A stretch of DNA of 64,000 nucleotides from Nonomuraea basaltis (GCF_005893125.1 NZ_VCJS01000005.1:86415-150414), one strand, 5' to 3'; shown: positions 39,018 through 49,727, numbered from the stretch's first letter. Program-made: numbers and translations. Notes: a model not told the origin generated them from the letters alone.

Positions 39018-39710
39018 TCAGGTGAGGGCGGCCTCGCTGACCACGCCGTCGCTGATCTCCAGCACGCGATCGGCCAGCGTGATCAGGCTCGGGTCATGGG
39101 TGGCGACCAGGGCCGTGACCCCCTCGTTCCGTACGAGCGCCCGCAGCAGCTCCATGATCTGCCGCCCCGTCTGCGAGTCCAGCTGCCCCGTCGGCTCGTC
39201 GGCGACGAGCAGGCGCGGCCGGTTCGCCAGCGATCTGGCGATCGCCACCCGCTGCCGCTGCCCGCCCGACAGCTCGTACGGCCGCTGGTTGGCGTGCTGT
39301 TCCAGCTCCACCAGGGCGAGCAGCATCCGCACTCGCGGCTCCCGCTCCTCCACCGGCATCCGCACCAGCCGCATCGGCACCCCCACGTTCTCGGCCGCCG
39401 ACAGCACGGGGATCAGCCCGAACGACTGGAACACGAATCCCACCACGTCCCGGCGCAGCTCCAGCAGCGCTTCCTCGGACATCGCGGTGACCTCGTGCCC
39501 GGACACGACCACGCGCCCCGCGTCCGGCCGGTCCAGGCCGCCGATCTGGTTGAGCAGGGTGGTCTTGCCAGACCCGGACCGCCCCCTGACGGCGACCAGC
39601 TCGCCGGGGAACACGGAGAACGACACGTCACGCAGCGCCACGACCTCCTTGGGCCCGGTCCGGTAGACCTTGCGCAACCCTTCCACCACGACCAGGGGCG
39701 AATCAGTCAT
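39018..39710 (-). CDS. ABC transporter ATPase, MacB/LolD-like
   Basis: A 230-residue ATPase: Walker A GRSGSGKTTL, Q-loop VVGFVFQSFGLIPVLSAAEN, signature LSGGQRQRVAIARSLANRP, Walker B LLVADEP and H-loop VATHD. LolD/MacB-type ATPases pair with FtsX-like permeases, and two such permeases precede it in the operon. ATG 39710 overlaps the upstream ATPase gene by 8 bases. The complex probably handles lipids or envelope proteins, or senses the envelope; the substrate is unknown. Confidence 0.85.
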   Translation of the reverse strand: MTDSPLVVVEGLRKVYRTGPKEVVALRDVSFSVFPGELVAVRGRSGSGKTTLLNQIGGLDRPDAGRVVVSGHEVTAMSEEALLELRRDVVGFVFQSFGLIPVLSAAENVGVPMRLVRMPVEEREPRVRMLLALVELEQHANQRPYELSGGQRQRVAIARSLANRPRLLVADEPTGQLDSQTGRQIMELLRALVRNEGVTALVATHDPSLITLADRVLEISDGVVSEAALT

Positions 39711-40623
39711 TCGAGGGCTCCTCTCGGGCGGGCCACACACCGATGTGGTCGGATTCGAGCTCCAGGCGCACCCGGCGCTCCATGTGGAGGGCGTTCATGA
39801 AGTCGCGGGGAAGCTGCAGCCGTCCCACCCGGTCGAGCACGGCGTACTCCTCGGCGATGATCTGCCCCTCGGCGTCCTCGCGCCGGAGCGTCTCGCTGCT
39901 GGTACGCCCGTCGCGAATGCCCACGGTCCGGTCCACCTGCTCCGACACGAGCGGATCGTGCGTCACGATGACCACGGTCACTCCCAGCTCCCGGTTGGCC
40001 GTCCGCAGCGCCTGGAAGACCAGCTCCGACGTCTCGCTGTCCAGCTCGCCCGTCGGCTCGTCGGCCAGGATGAGCTGCGGGGAGTTGGCCAGGGCGACGG
40101 CGATGGCGACACGCTGCTGTTCGCCGCCCGATATTTCGGGAATCTTCCGGCCGGCGCAGTAGTCCACGCCCAGCAGTTCCAGGAGCTCCATGGCCCGGCC
40201 CTTCCGGGCGCCGCCGGCCAGCTTCATCGGCAGCTCGACGTTCTCCCGGGCGGTCAGGTACGGCAGCAGGTTCCGCGCCGTCTGCTGCCAGATGAACCCG
40301 ACCACGGACCGCCGGTACCGCAGCCTGTCCTTGGGGCTCATCGACAGCAGGTCCATGCCCGCCACCCTGGCCACCCCCGCCGTCGGCACGTCCAGCCCGG
40401 ACAGCACGTTGAGCAGCGTCGACTTCCCCGACCCCGACGCACCGACGATGGCGACCAGCTCGCCCTTGTCGATCACGAGATCCAGCCCCTGCAACGCGAC
40501 GACCTCGACGCCCTCGGTCTTGTAGATGCGGACCAGGTTGTCGCACACGATGTGCGCGTCACCGCCGAACGCGGCCTTCTTCCGCGCGGCCCTGGCTTCG
40601 AGCTCGGACAAGGTCGGGTTCAC
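39703..40623 (-). CDS. ABC transporter ATPase with AbrB-like C-terminal tail
   Basis: A 306-residue ATPase of the same MacB/LolD group: Walker A GASGSGKSTLLN, signature ISGGEQQRVAIAVALANSP, Walker B LILADEP and VVIVTHDPL. After the ATPase core (about residue 250) comes a tail reading YAVLDRVGRLQLPRDFMNAL followed by ERRVRLELESDHIGVWP, which has the pattern of a SpoVT/AbrB swapped-hairpin domain. Such domains dimerise and often bind DNA, so the tail may dimerise the ATPase or link it to regulation. It lies between the permease genes and the second ATPase. Confidence 0.85.
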   Translation of the reverse strand: MNPTLSELEARAARKKAAFGGDAHIVCDNLVRIYKTEGVEVVALQGLDLVIDKGELVAIVGASGSGKSTLLNVLSGLDVPTAGVARVAGMDLLSMSPKDRLRYRRSVVGFIWQQTARNLLPYLTARENVELPMKLAGGARKGRAMELLELLGVDYCAGRKIPEISGGEQQRVAIAVALANSPQLILADEPTGELDSETSELVFQALRTANRELGVTVVIVTHDPLVSEQVDRTVGIRDGRTSSETLRREDAEGQIIAEEYAVLDRVGRLQLPRDFMNALHMERRVRLELESDHIGVWPAREEPSND

Positions 40624-40636
40624 GACTGGCTCCCCT

Positions 40637-43210
40637 TCACGACAGGTCTCCCACTCGGAGTGCGGCGCCGAGGTTGCGACGGCGGCCGATGGCGGTGTGC
40701 GCGTACGCGCCGAGCACGGCCACGACGGCCAGCCCCGCCGCCAGTGCCGTCGGCGTGAGCAGATCGGGCGAGTAGTCGCCGACGGGCAGGCCGCCGGCGT
40801 ACGAGGACACGTCCACGCCGGGCCCGAGCGCGGCCGGCAGCGCCAGCCCCAGGCCGAACCCGACCAGCGCGGTGACCAGGACCATGGGCAGCACCTCCAG
40901 CACGGTCAGCCGCTGGGCCTGCCGGTCGGACAGCCCGAGCGTACGGAGGAACGACACCGCCCTGGCCCGGTCGGCGGCCCCGGCGACCAGCGACAGGACG
41001 ACCGCGACCAGCGCGTACAGCCCCAAGGCCACCGTCACGATGAGCAGCGTGGACCGGACCGAGCTCGTGAGCGGATCGTCCCGGATGGCGGCCAGCGCCT
41101 GCTCCTGGGACTCCACGGTCGCCGACGGGACCAGCCGCGCCAGCTCGGCCGGCGCCGCGTCGCCCCTGATCAGCAGCGTGTTCACCGCGGGCCGGGTCAG
41201 CACGTCCAGGGGCATCACGATGAACTTCCCGCTGGAGTAGAACCCGGGGACCGAGTCGATCACACCCTGGGTGGTCAGCTTCACCCGCGACTGCCACCCG
41301 ATCTCGAACGTCCCCCGCCCCCGCAGCTCCGGCGAGACCAGCGCGGACGCGCTGCCCGACAGCGTCGGCAGGCCGACGGGCGCGTCTCCTACGACCTGCC
41401 GCCACTGCGCCAGGTCCACCGCGATGGCCTCGGCCCGCTCGGCGGCGTACCCGACCTGCACCCGGCCCGTCTGCGCGACCACCACCTGCTCCACCCCGGC
41501 GGCCGCGCGCACCCGCTCGATGGCGTCGGCCGGGATCTCGACGGTGGACGTCATCTTGATCGGCGCGCCCACCCGCTGCCAGGACGCCAGCCGCTGCGTG
41601 GCGGCGATCCCGTCGGAGATCACCGCCGCGAACACCGACACGCCGAGCGCGGGCAGCAGGATGAGCACAGGCAGCGCGCTGGCGGAGCGGGCCCTGGCCG
41701 CCCTGGTCAGCCCCAGGAACGGCACGGCCGCCCGCCCCCGCGCGGCCAGCCGGACGAGCAGCCGCAGCGGGTACGGGTAGCAGCGCAACGTGATCAGCGC
41801 GGCGGCCAGCGTCAGCGCGACCGGCACCAGCAAGAGGAACGGATCCTGGGACAGCCCGCGCGCACGCAGCAGGTACGCCCCCGCCAGCGCGAGCACGACG
41901 ACCAGCACCTCCAGCGTGACCCGCCGCGCGGACGGCCGGGCGGCGGCCACGTCGTCGCGGCGCTCGTGCAGCGGCGTGCGATGCGCGACCGCCGGCCGCG
42001 CCGCCGCGAAGGCCACAGCGGTCACGACCACGACCGCCGGCCCGAGATGCACGATCGGCAGTGCAGGCCCCGGCACGAGGAACGAGACCGCGTACCCGGC
42101 CAGGGCCGCGGGCCCCACCGCGAAAACGGTCAGCGCCGCTCCGGCGCCCGCCACCTGACGCAACGACCCGCCACGCGCCCGGGCCAGCGCCAGCGAGTGC
42201 TCCATCCGGTCGGTCAGCAGCCGCACGCCCAGCACGATCACGCCGAGCGCGACCGCGAGCAGCCCGCCGAGCACCAGGTACATCACGGTCTGCGCGGTGC
42301 CCAGCGCGGTGCTGAAGTCGCCGAGCACCTTGGGCAGCCCGGTCTCCAGGTGGTGGGGGGCGGTGATCGACGACTGCAGTGCCACCACCCGCTCGAACTC
42401 GCTGATCGCCGCGCCGACCTCGGGCACGGCCAGCGCGCTCGCCGCCCCGCCGCCGACCGGCAGCACCCAGCGGTAGTACAGGTTGCGCCCCTCGCCGCTG
42501 AGCGCGGCCAGCCCCTCGTCGGACATCAGCGTCGTGATGTGGAACTCGAATTCCATCTTGCCCGGCGGCGGCAGCCGCGTGACGTGCAGGATGTCGGCGT
42601 TGTGACTCCAGTAGCGGTCGCCCGGGTCCCTGGCCTTGAAGGCACCGACGATCTTCACGGCCACGTGGTCGCTCTCGCCGAGCGTCTTGACCTGGCCGAT
42701 CCGGAGGTCCATCTCGCGCAGGGCCTCCTCCACGACGCCCACCTCGATCAGCGGGATCGTCTCGCCCTCGTGCCGCGTCGTGGAGGGCCTGCCGGGCACC
42801 CTGCCCTGCACCCAGTCCACACGCCGCCCGGCGTCGGACAGCCAGCCGAGGTTGATGTACGTCTGGCCACCGGTCCCGGTGACGGGCGTGAGGGCGGTCT
42901 TGGCGCTCATGTGGCCGACCGGCAGGACCAGCGGCCGCAGCGCCGGCGGCAGGTTCTCGCGCCAGCTGCGGTCAGCGGAGGTGAACTGGCCGCGTTCGTG
43001 CAGGTCCGTCTCCTGGAAGCGCGACTCCATGGTCACGGTCAGGTCGGCCTGCACGGCGGGGGCGGCGGCCAGCGACCGGCGCAGTGCCTCGTCGAACGAC
43101 GCCTGCGTCGTCCTGGGCAGCCCTGAGACGAGCAGGCAGGCGACCGACGTCAGCGCGAAGAGCACGGCCAGCGTGCCTGCGTGTACCCGGGCCAGCAGCG
43201 CGATCCTCAC
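40637..43210 (-). CDS. FtsX-like ABC permease
   Basis: An 857-residue permease starting at GTG 43210 in a GTGA overlap with the upstream permease. After an N-terminal helix (TLAVLFALTSVACLLVSG) comes a large extracytoplasmic domain to about residue 300. Helix groups follow (TVMYLVLGGLLAVALGVIVL and more), then a second extracytoplasmic domain and a final FtsX helix set (LLIVTVALGLYALVAVVLSL, then FLRTLGLSDRQAQRL). The duplicated FtsX layout is typical of MacB-like exporters of lipoproteins or cell-wall factors. Confidence 0.82.
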   Translation of the reverse strand: MRIALLARVHAGTLAVLFALTSVACLLVSGLPRTTQASFDEALRRSLAAAPAVQADLTVTMESRFQETDLHERGQFTSADRSWRENLPPALRPLVLPVGHMSAKTALTPVTGTGGQTYINLGWLSDAGRRVDWVQGRVPGRPSTTRHEGETIPLIEVGVVEEALREMDLRIGQVKTLGESDHVAVKIVGAFKARDPGDRYWSHNADILHVTRLPPPGKMEFEFHITTLMSDEGLAALSGEGRNLYYRWVLPVGGGAASALAVPEVGAAISEFERVVALQSSITAPHHLETGLPKVLGDFSTALGTAQTVMYLVLGGLLAVALGVIVLGVRLLTDRMEHSLALARARGGSLRQVAGAGAALTVFAVGPAALAGYAVSFLVPGPALPIVHLGPAVVVVTAVAFAAARPAVAHRTPLHERRDDVAAARPSARRVTLEVLVVVLALAGAYLLRARGLSQDPFLLLVPVALTLAAALITLRCYPYPLRLLVRLAARGRAAVPFLGLTRAARARSASALPVLILLPALGVSVFAAVISDGIAATQRLASWQRVGAPIKMTSTVEIPADAIERVRAAAGVEQVVVAQTGRVQVGYAAERAEAIAVDLAQWRQVVGDAPVGLPTLSGSASALVSPELRGRGTFEIGWQSRVKLTTQGVIDSVPGFYSSGKFIVMPLDVLTRPAVNTLLIRGDAAPAELARLVPSATVESQEQALAAIRDDPLTSSVRSTLLIVTVALGLYALVAVVLSLVAGAADRARAVSFLRTLGLSDRQAQRLTVLEVLPMVLVTALVGFGLGLALPAALGPGVDVSSYAGGLPVGDYSPDLLTPTALAAGLAVVAVLGAYAHTAIGRRRNLGAALRVGDLS

Positions 43211-46200
43211 CGGTCCTCCAAGACTTGCCCGCGCCGCAGGTGACGTGCCAGCCCGGCGACGATCGCGAACAGCACCCCGGCCACCAGCGCCAGCATCGCG
43301 GCCGTGGCCGCCCACGGGATGTCGAGCAGCACGCCTGGCGTGACCGCCGAAGCCTGCCCGGTCAGCACGATGTGCGGCACCACCAGCGCGCCGACGGCCA
43401 CGGCGAGCCCGGTGCCGGCCGCCAGCGACAGCCCGATGACGAACGCCTGCTCGATCGCCAGCAATCCGAACACCTGCCGGGAGCTCGTCCCGAGCGCCCG
43501 CAGGATCGCGAACTCGGCCGTCCGCTCCCGCGCCGCGACCGCCGCGTTCACCAGGAACCCGAGCACCGCGAACATCAGCGCCGCGGCGAACCCCAGCATC
43601 AGCGCTCCCTGCAGCCCGCTGGCCAGCGGGTCGTCCTGGAGTGCGGCCGCCAGCTCGCGCTGGTCGACGGCGGTCACGTCCCAGTCGGGTTCGGCGCGGA
43701 GCGCCGCACGCGCCGCGGCGGTGTCGCCGGCCGCGAGCCACCACTCCGTGGCCGGCCTGGGCTGCTGCGCCGCGGCCAGCTCCGACGCCTGCAGCGTCCC
43801 CCAGTCGGCGAGCACGGCCTGCTGCCCGGGGGCGGTCGTCGGCATGCTCTCCACGATGCCCACCACCCTCACCTGCAGGACGCGGCGGTCGATGCTGGCC
43901 CGTCCGGCCTGCCCGACGCCCAGCTTGAGCGAGGCGGCCAGGTCGGCGGTGAGCACCACGGGCAGTGGCCCCGGCTCGGGCAGCGGCGCGAAGGCGGCCA
44001 CGGTCGGCCGCGTCCCGTTCACCTCCATCGACAGTGCCGGCGCCGGCAGGTCCCGGCCGTCGACGCTCAGCCCGGTCAGCGTCAGGGTGGCGCTGCCCTC
44101 CGGCGCGCCCGCGACGAGCCCGCGCAGCGACAGCGGGTACGTGATCTTCCCGGACCGCCCGGCCAGCGACCGCAGGTCGAGCTCGATCCGGTTGCCGCCC
44201 TTCCGCAGCACGCCGAGCGGCAGGTCGCGCCAGACGCCCAGCGCGTCGGACAGCACCAGCCGCAGCGGCAGCTCGGCGTCCGCCTCGGCCCGCAAGGTGA
44301 GCGTGACCGGCTGTCCGGGGAGGTCCAGCTTGCCCGCCCGGTTCCCGGCCAGCGCGCGCGACATCTCCGCGATCGGCTGCGCCGACAGGTCGGGACGCAG
44401 CCGGAACAGCTCGCCGAGCTTGGCCGCGTCGAGGCCGAGCAGCAGCGCGCTCTCGCCGCTCACCTCGCTCTGCCCGCGGAAGGCGGGGGAGGCCGCGGTG
44501 ACGCCGGGCAGCGTGGTGAACGCCGTGCCGCGCCCGAACGCCCCCAGCTCGGGCCCGTCCGGCGGCCCCGACAGCCGCAGATCGGTCCCGGCCTGGTGGC
44601 GGGCCTGGTCGAGCTGCGAGGCCCGCCAGGTGGACGCGGTGGCCATGGACACGATGCCGATCGCGATCGCCATGGTCAGCAGCAGCGCGGGGCCCGCGTA
44701 CTTGAGCGGTCGCCGGCTCACCTGCCAGGCCCCGAGCGCCGGGGCGAGCGTGGGCCGCCTGGCGGTCAGCCGCTCGGCCAGCCGCGACACGCGCGGCACC
44801 AGCCGCAGCCCGAGCATGCCGCCCGTGAGCAGCGCCAGCGCTGGCCCGGAGATGATGAGCGGGTCGATGCCGAGCCCGCCCGCCGCCGTCGCGGTGACCG
44901 GCGCGCCGTAGCGCTGCAGCTGCCAGATCGCCAGCCCGGCCACCACCAGCAGCGCCAGGTCCGCACCGGCCCGCTCGGCCAGCCCGCGCCCGCCGCCGCG
45001 GCCGCGCGCCGATTGCTCCTCCACATAGGTACGCCGCGCGCCCGCCACGGCCGGCAGCACCAGCAGCACGCCCGAGGCCAGGGCCACGCCGAACGACACG
45101 AGGAACGTGCCAAGATCGGCCGTCGGCGCGAGGCGTACCCCCGAGGACCTGATCCACGGAAGCTGGCTGACCAGCGCCAGCAGCGGCGGGCCCAGGAACG
45201 GCGCGACGACCGCGCACGGGACCGCCACCAGCATCGCCTCGCCCCCCGCCAGGGCGGCCAGGCGCACCGTGCCCGCGCCGCGCGAGCGCAGCAGCGCCAC
45301 CTCCATGCGGCGGTGGTCGGCGAGCAGCCGCGCGGTGAGCATCAGCGCGTACGCGGCCAGCAACAGCAGCTGCAGCACGGGGATCAGCATGGTGGAGCGG
45401 GCCACCAGGGACGCGGTGCCGAGCTGGGTGAGGATCTCGGGCAGGCGGCTGGCTGCCACGCAGTTCGCGCAGCCGGCCGCCTTCAGCCGCTCGCCCACCC
45501 GGCCGATGGCGCCCGCCAGCGGGCGGAGCCGCTCGGGCGTCAGCGTGCGCAGGTCGGGCACCGCGCTCCAGGTGGCGTTCACGCTGGTGGCGAAGCGCCC
45601 GAGGAACGTCTCCCGCGCCACCATCAGCGGCCCGTACGTGGAGAACTCGCCGCGCTCGACGCCCCGGCCGAGCAACTGCTCGCCCGCCCAGCGCTCGCCG
45701 GCCGGGTCGTCGAGCTGGAAGACGCCGACGACGCGGACCGTGACCGGGCGCGGGTCGAGCCGGCCCTTCGTGGTGAACTCCCGGCCGACCTCGAACCCGG
45801 TCGCCGAGGCCGCCGACAACGAGATCGCCGCCTCGATCGGGGACTCGCCTGCCCGCGGCCACGTGCCGGAGACGAGCTTGGCGTGCCGGTCGAGGCCGTC
45901 GTAGCTGCCGAACCTCAGCAGCTCCGGCTGCTCCTTGCCGTCCTGTCCCGGCATGACGTAGGAGTCGGAGCGGAAGCTGGTGGTGACGGCGGGGACCGTG
46001 GTGTACGCCCTGGTGAGCTCGTCGCGAATCGCCCGGTCGTAGGTGGGGAAGGTCTCGGCGGTCACGGGGGCGCTGATGGTGGCGGCCGTCTGGCGGTACG
46101 AGGCCGTCTCCATCGCCCTGCGGACGCCGGCGTCGGCGATGGAGGAGGCGTACATGGTCAGGGCGACCAGCGTGGTGGTCGCCAGCAGGATCGACCCGAA

Positions 46201-46260
46201 CGCGGCCACGAGGAGCAGCGGTTCGCTGAACGCCCTTTTGACGACCAACGGCCCCCGCAT
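43207..46260 (-). CDS. Large FtsX-like ABC permease
   Basis: A 1017-residue permease with the same duplicated layout as its neighbour: an N-terminal helix (LLLVAAFGSILLATTTLVAL), a roughly 260-residue extracytoplasmic domain with a Cys pair (AAGCANCVAASRLPE), helices to about 560, a second large outer domain and a last FtsX helix bundle (FAILRALGTSSRQVFGLLAI). It is first in a four-gene operon (permease, permease, ATPase, ATPase), so two ATPases probably serve a permease heterodimer. Substrate unknown. ATG 46260 is the first good start. Confidence 0.82.
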   Translation of the reverse strand: MRGPLVVKRAFSEPLLLVAAFGSILLATTTLVALTMYASSIADAGVRRAMETASYRQTAATISAPVTAETFPTYDRAIRDELTRAYTTVPAVTTSFRSDSYVMPGQDGKEQPELLRFGSYDGLDRHAKLVSGTWPRAGESPIEAAISLSAASATGFEVGREFTTKGRLDPRPVTVRVVGVFQLDDPAGERWAGEQLLGRGVERGEFSTYGPLMVARETFLGRFATSVNATWSAVPDLRTLTPERLRPLAGAIGRVGERLKAAGCANCVAASRLPEILTQLGTASLVARSTMLIPVLQLLLLAAYALMLTARLLADHRRMEVALLRSRGAGTVRLAALAGGEAMLVAVPCAVVAPFLGPPLLALVSQLPWIRSSGVRLAPTADLGTFLVSFGVALASGVLLVLPAVAGARRTYVEEQSARGRGGGRGLAERAGADLALLVVAGLAIWQLQRYGAPVTATAAGGLGIDPLIISGPALALLTGGMLGLRLVPRVSRLAERLTARRPTLAPALGAWQVSRRPLKYAGPALLLTMAIAIGIVSMATASTWRASQLDQARHQAGTDLRLSGPPDGPELGAFGRGTAFTTLPGVTAASPAFRGQSEVSGESALLLGLDAAKLGELFRLRPDLSAQPIAEMSRALAGNRAGKLDLPGQPVTLTLRAEADAELPLRLVLSDALGVWRDLPLGVLRKGGNRIELDLRSLAGRSGKITYPLSLRGLVAGAPEGSATLTLTGLSVDGRDLPAPALSMEVNGTRPTVAAFAPLPEPGPLPVVLTADLAASLKLGVGQAGRASIDRRVLQVRVVGIVESMPTTAPGQQAVLADWGTLQASELAAAQQPRPATEWWLAAGDTAAARAALRAEPDWDVTAVDQRELAAALQDDPLASGLQGALMLGFAAALMFAVLGFLVNAAVAARERTAEFAILRALGTSSRQVFGLLAIEQAFVIGLSLAAGTGLAVAVGALVVPHIVLTGQASAVTPGVLLDIPWAATAAMLALVAGVLFAIVAGLARHLRRGQVLEDR

Positions 46261-46392
46261 CCGTCCCCCTTCACCCGTTTAGTGCACCTTCCGGGAGAGG
46301 CCGGACCGAGGGCAAGGTGATCTTTGGAACGGTGACGGACCCGATACGCCCATGTGATATCGAAACTGTGACAAAAGCTGCGCAAAACAAGA

Positions 46393-46419
46393 ACGCCGCA
46401 CCCCTAGGGGGCACGGCGT
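46393..46419 (-). terminator. rpsT terminator
   Basis: Read leftward, ACGCCGTGCCCC pairs with GGGGTGCGGCGT (12 bp, two G-U pairs) around a 3-base loop, followed by TCTTGTTTTG. It starts 15 bases after the rpsT stop codon. Confidence 0.82.
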
Positions 46420-46434
46420 CTGTTCTGCCAGGCC

Positions 46435-46704
46435 TTACTTGGCGGCCAGCGCCGAGGCCTGCTTGGCGATCGATGACTTGCGGTTGGCGGCCTGGTTCTT
46501 GTGGATGACGCCCTTGCTGACGGCCTTGTCCAGCTGGCGGGAGGCAACCCGCTGCAGGGCCACGGCCTGCTCGACGTCGCCCTGCTCCGCGGCCTCGCGG
46601 AACCTGCGGACGGCAGTCTTCAGAGAGGACTTGACGGCCTTGTTGCGCAGACGAGCCTTCTCGTTCTGCTTGTTGCGCTTGATCTGGGACTTGATGTTCG
46701 CCAC
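46435..46704 (-). CDS. rpsT: 30S ribosomal protein S20
   Basis: An 89-residue, Lys/Ala-rich protein starting at GTG 46704. It has the S20 pattern: [20 protein letters not shown] at the start and [18 protein letters not shown] near the end. S20 is a primary 16S rRNA binder that stabilises the 30S body. Upstream in-frame codons would add a non-conserved extension and are not used. It stands between the ABC operon and the lepA region with its own terminator, as in other actinobacteria. Confidence 0.95.
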   Translation of the reverse strand: MANIKSQIKRNKQNEKARLRNKAVKSSLKTAVRRFREAAEQGDVEQAVALQRVASRQLDKAVSKGVIHKNQAANRKSSIAKQASALAAK

Positions 46705-46843
46705 GAAGAAGCCTCGGTGAAAGTCTGGTGATGGATGGGGCGCGCGGGCTCGAGAGAGGGCGCGCCACACGCAGTTGAACAGGTTACCAATAATCCAGGC
46801 GGCTGCTCAAATCAACGGCCTGGGCGAATGAGTCTGTTCTCTA

Positions 46844-47839
46844 TCAGTGTACGGTCATCCAGCGGGTCATGTACTCCTGCCAGTCCTCTTCGGTGGCCGC
46901 GAAGTCGACATAGAGGGCGAGACCGTAGCGTTCACGGGGGCCGTGGTCCGACAGGGCCAGCCGGGCGCCCTCGGCGGCCATCGCGACGCTCTCGGCGGCG
47001 TCCAGCCACGGTACGCCGTGGTCGTGATAGGCCGGGGCGCCGATGAGCAGGGACTTCTCCGCGGGGACCAGGTCCAGGGCCAGCCGGGCCTGCCGGGCCG
47101 CGTAGCCGCCGTAGAGGGACTGTGACGGCGTGAACGAGTCGTAGGTCATGACGGCGACCTGGTCCACCCGGTTCACGACCTCACTGAAGTAGCCCTCCGA
47201 CCAGTACTTGTCATGGTTGAGGAGCAGGCGCGCCGCCGGGCGCATCAGGGGATACGGCTCGATCTGCGGGACCGAGGTGGACAAGAGCTTGGTGTGTCGC
47301 CTGGTCCGCTCCAGCAGGTCCAGGAACTCGGTGTCGCCGTCGCCGATGGGCTCGAAGTTGTAGTGGATGCCGTCGTAGCCCTGCTTCATGATGGCGGCGA
47401 CGCCGGCCAGGACGTTCTCCCGGGACTCGGGGTCGTCGAGGTCGAGGGAGCCGTTGACCTTCTGGCCGAGCCAGGCGGAGACGCGGACGGCAGGGAGCTG
47501 CTTACGCATCCATTTCATGAAATTTCCGGCGTTGGGGTATTTGGCGGGATCTAAGCGTCCGTCCTTCCCGAAGGGGCCCGAGTGGACGTACACATCCTTC
47601 ACACCCGTGGTGCGCAGCCGTACGGCGAGCTGCTCGACGTCGCGCTCCGTACGGCGGCCGTCCACCCACATGTGGCCCAGCCAGAGGGCGTCGTTGCCGG
47701 TGCTCTTCGCCCAGGCCGCCGGGGCACCGGTAAACTGGAGGCGGAGCGCGGCGGCGAGCAGGCCGACCAGCGCCAGCACGATGGCCAAGGCAAGCGCGAG
47801 CAGGCGCAGGCCGCGGCGGATGACGGTCCTGGTATTCAC
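46844..47839 (-). CDS. Membrane-anchored GH18-like hydrolase-fold protein
   Basis: A 331-residue protein with an N-terminal membrane anchor or uncleaved signal (residues 9-33, [20 protein letters not shown] core). The rest reads as a TIM-barrel of the glycoside-hydrolase 18 type: [12 protein letters not shown], a catalytic-strand region [16 protein letters not shown] (Glu in the place of the acid/base), [12 protein letters not shown] and [12 protein letters not shown]. The canonical DxxDxDxE is replaced by DGIHYNFE, so sugar-cleaving activity is uncertain. It is divergent from lepA. Substrate unknown. Confidence 0.7.
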   Translation of the reverse strand: MNTRTVIRRGLRLLALALAIVLALVGLLAAALRLQFTGAPAAWAKSTGNDALWLGHMWVDGRRTERDVEQLAVRLRTTGVKDVYVHSGPFGKDGRLDPAKYPNAGNFMKWMRKQLPAVRVSAWLGQKVNGSLDLDDPESRENVLAGVAAIMKQGYDGIHYNFEPIGDGDTEFLDLLERTRRHTKLLSTSVPQIEPYPLMRPAARLLLNHDKYWSEGYFSEVVNRVDQVAVMTYDSFTPSQSLYGGYAARQARLALDLVPAEKSLLIGAPAYHDHGVPWLDAAESVAMAAEGARLALSDHGPRERYGLALYVDFAATEEDWQEYMTRWMTVH

Positions 47840-47895
47840 CGGGGCATGTCACCATAGAAGACTGCTTGACCTCAACCCTGTTGAAACGGACTTCG

Positions 47896-49725
47896 GTGCG
47901 CACTCAGCCTGGCCAGACCGACCCCGCGTTGATTCGCAACTTCTGCATCATCGCGCATATCGACCATGGCAAGTCGACCCTTGCCGACCGGATGCTGCAG
48001 ATCACCGGCGTGGTCGACGACCGCTCCATGCGCGCACAATATCTCGACAGGATGGACATCGAGCGCGAGCGCGGCATCACGATCAAATCGCAGGCCGTGC
48101 GGCTGCCGTGGAACGGCCACGTGCTCAACATGATCGACACTCCCGGGCACGTCGACTTCACCTACGAGGTGTCCCGGTCGCTGCAGGCGTGCGAGGGCGC
48201 GGTCCTGCTGGTCGACGCGGCCCAGGGCATCGAGGCGCAGACGCTGGCCAACCTCTACCTGGCCATGAACGCCGACCTGAACATCATCCCGGTCCTCAAC
48301 AAGATCGACCTGCCCGCGGCGCAGCCGGAGAAGTTCGCCGAGGAGCTGGCCGGGCTGATCGGCTGCGATCCCTCCGACGTGCTCAGGGTCTCCGGCAAGA
48401 CCGGCGCGGGCGTGCGCGAGCTGCTCGACCACGTGGTCGAGACGATCCCGGCGCCGGTGGGCGTCGCCGACGCGCCCGCCCGGGCGCTGATCTTCGACTC
48501 GGTCTACGACACCTACCGGGGCGTGGTCACCTACGTCAGGGTCATCGACGGGCACCTGGGCAAGCGCGAGCGCATCCTGATGATGTCCACCATGGCCACC
48601 CACGAGACCTTGGAGATCGGCGTCATCTCACCCGAGCCCAAGATCGCCGACCAGGGCCTGGGCGTCGGCGAGGTGGGCTATCTCATCACCGGCGTGAAGG
48701 ACGTGCGCCAGTCGCGCGTGGGTGACACCGTCACCTCGGCGGTCAAGGGGGCCAGCGAGATGCTGGCCGGCTACGAGCACCCGAAGCCGATGGTGTTCTC
48801 GGGGCTCTATCCGATCGACGGCGACCAATACCCGGAGCTGCGCGAGGCGCTCGACAAGCTCCAGCTCAACGACGCCGCGCTCGTCTACGAGCCGGAGACG
48901 TCGGCCGCGCTCGGGTTCGGGTTCCGGGTGGGCTTCCTCGGCCTGCTGCACATGGAGATCGTCCGCGAGCGGCTGGAGCGGGAGTGGGGGTTGTCGCTGA
49001 TCTCCACCGCGCCGAACGTGGTCTACCGCGTGGTCATGGAGGACGGCAAGGAGCTCACGGTCACCAACCCGTCGGAGTTCCCGACGGGCGGCAAGATCGC
49101 TCAGGTCTTCGAGCCGGTCACCAAGTCCACCATCCTGGCGCCGGCCGAGTTCATCGGCGTGATCATGGAGATCTGCCAGGGACGGCGCGGCCAGCTCCTC
49201 GGCATGGACTACCTGTCGGAAGACCGGGTCGAGATCCGCTACACGCTGCCGCTCGGTGAGATCATCTTCGACTTCTTCGACCAGCTCAAGTCGCGCACCC
49301 GGGGCTACGCCTCGCTCGACTACGAGCCGGCGGGTGAGCTGGAGTCCGAGCTGGTCAAGGTCGACATCCTGCTGCAGGGCGAGCCCGTCGACGCGTTCAG
49401 CGCGATCGTGCACAAGGACAAGGCCTACACGTACGGCGTGGACATGGCGAAGAAGCTGCGCGAGCTGATCCCGCGGCAGCAGTTCGAGGTGCCGATCCAG
49501 GCCGCCATCGGGGCCAGGGTCATCGCCCGCGAGAACATCCGCGCCATCCGCAAGGACGTGCTGGCCAAGTGCTACGGCGGCGACATCTCGCGTAAGCGCA
49601 AGCTGCTGGAGAAGCAGAAGGAAGGCAAGAAGCGGATGAAGATGGTCGGGCGCGTCGAGGTGCCGCAAGAGGCCTTCGTCGCCGCGCTGTCCACCGACTC
49701 CAGCACGGACAAGACCAAGAAGTAG
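47896..49725 (+). CDS. lepA: Elongation factor 4 (LepA) GTPase
   Basis: A 609-residue translational GTPase that acts on stalled ribosomes and initiation. GTG 47896 gives the standard actinobacterial N-terminus ([20 protein letters not shown]); a TTG 30 bases upstream is possible but less likely. G1 is AHIDHGKS (20-27), G3 DTPGH and G4 NKID. EF-G-like domains II, III and V follow, then the LepA-specific C-terminal domain with [20 protein letters not shown]. The stop lies two bases from the convergent thioesterase stop. Confidence 0.96.
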   Translation: MRTQPGQTDPALIRNFCIIAHIDHGKSTLADRMLQITGVVDDRSMRAQYLDRMDIERERGITIKSQAVRLPWNGHVLNMIDTPGHVDFTYEVSRSLQACEGAVLLVDAAQGIEAQTLANLYLAMNADLNIIPVLNKIDLPAAQPEKFAEELAGLIGCDPSDVLRVSGKTGAGVRELLDHVVETIPAPVGVADAPARALIFDSVYDTYRGVVTYVRVIDGHLGKRERILMMSTMATHETLEIGVISPEPKIADQGLGVGEVGYLITGVKDVRQSRVGDTVTSAVKGASEMLAGYEHPKPMVFSGLYPIDGDQYPELREALDKLQLNDAALVYEPETSAALGFGFRVGFLGLLHMEIVRERLEREWGLSLISTAPNVVYRVVMEDGKELTVTNPSEFPTGGKIAQVFEPVTKSTILAPAEFIGVIMEICQGRRGQLLGMDYLSEDRVEIRYTLPLGEIIFDFFDQLKSRTRGYASLDYEPAGELESELVKVDILLQGEPVDAFSAIVHKDKAYTYGVDMAKKLRELIPRQQFEVPIQAAIGARVIARENIRAIRKDVLAKCYGGDISRKRKLLEKQKEGKKRMKMVGRVEVPQEAFVAALSTDSSTDKTKK

Positions 49726-49727
49726 TT

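Noticed and set aside
40637..45862. A single 1741-residue leftward frame
   Set aside because: Its first 884 codons run through the other permease gene in a different frame with an Arg/Ala-rich, non-conserved translation. The true gene starts at GTG 43210 in a GTGA overlap.
43084..46320. A 1078-residue rightward frame opposite the permease
   Set aside because: It is the antisense of the permease gene; the Arg/Gln/His-rich content is what GC-rich codons give on the other strand.
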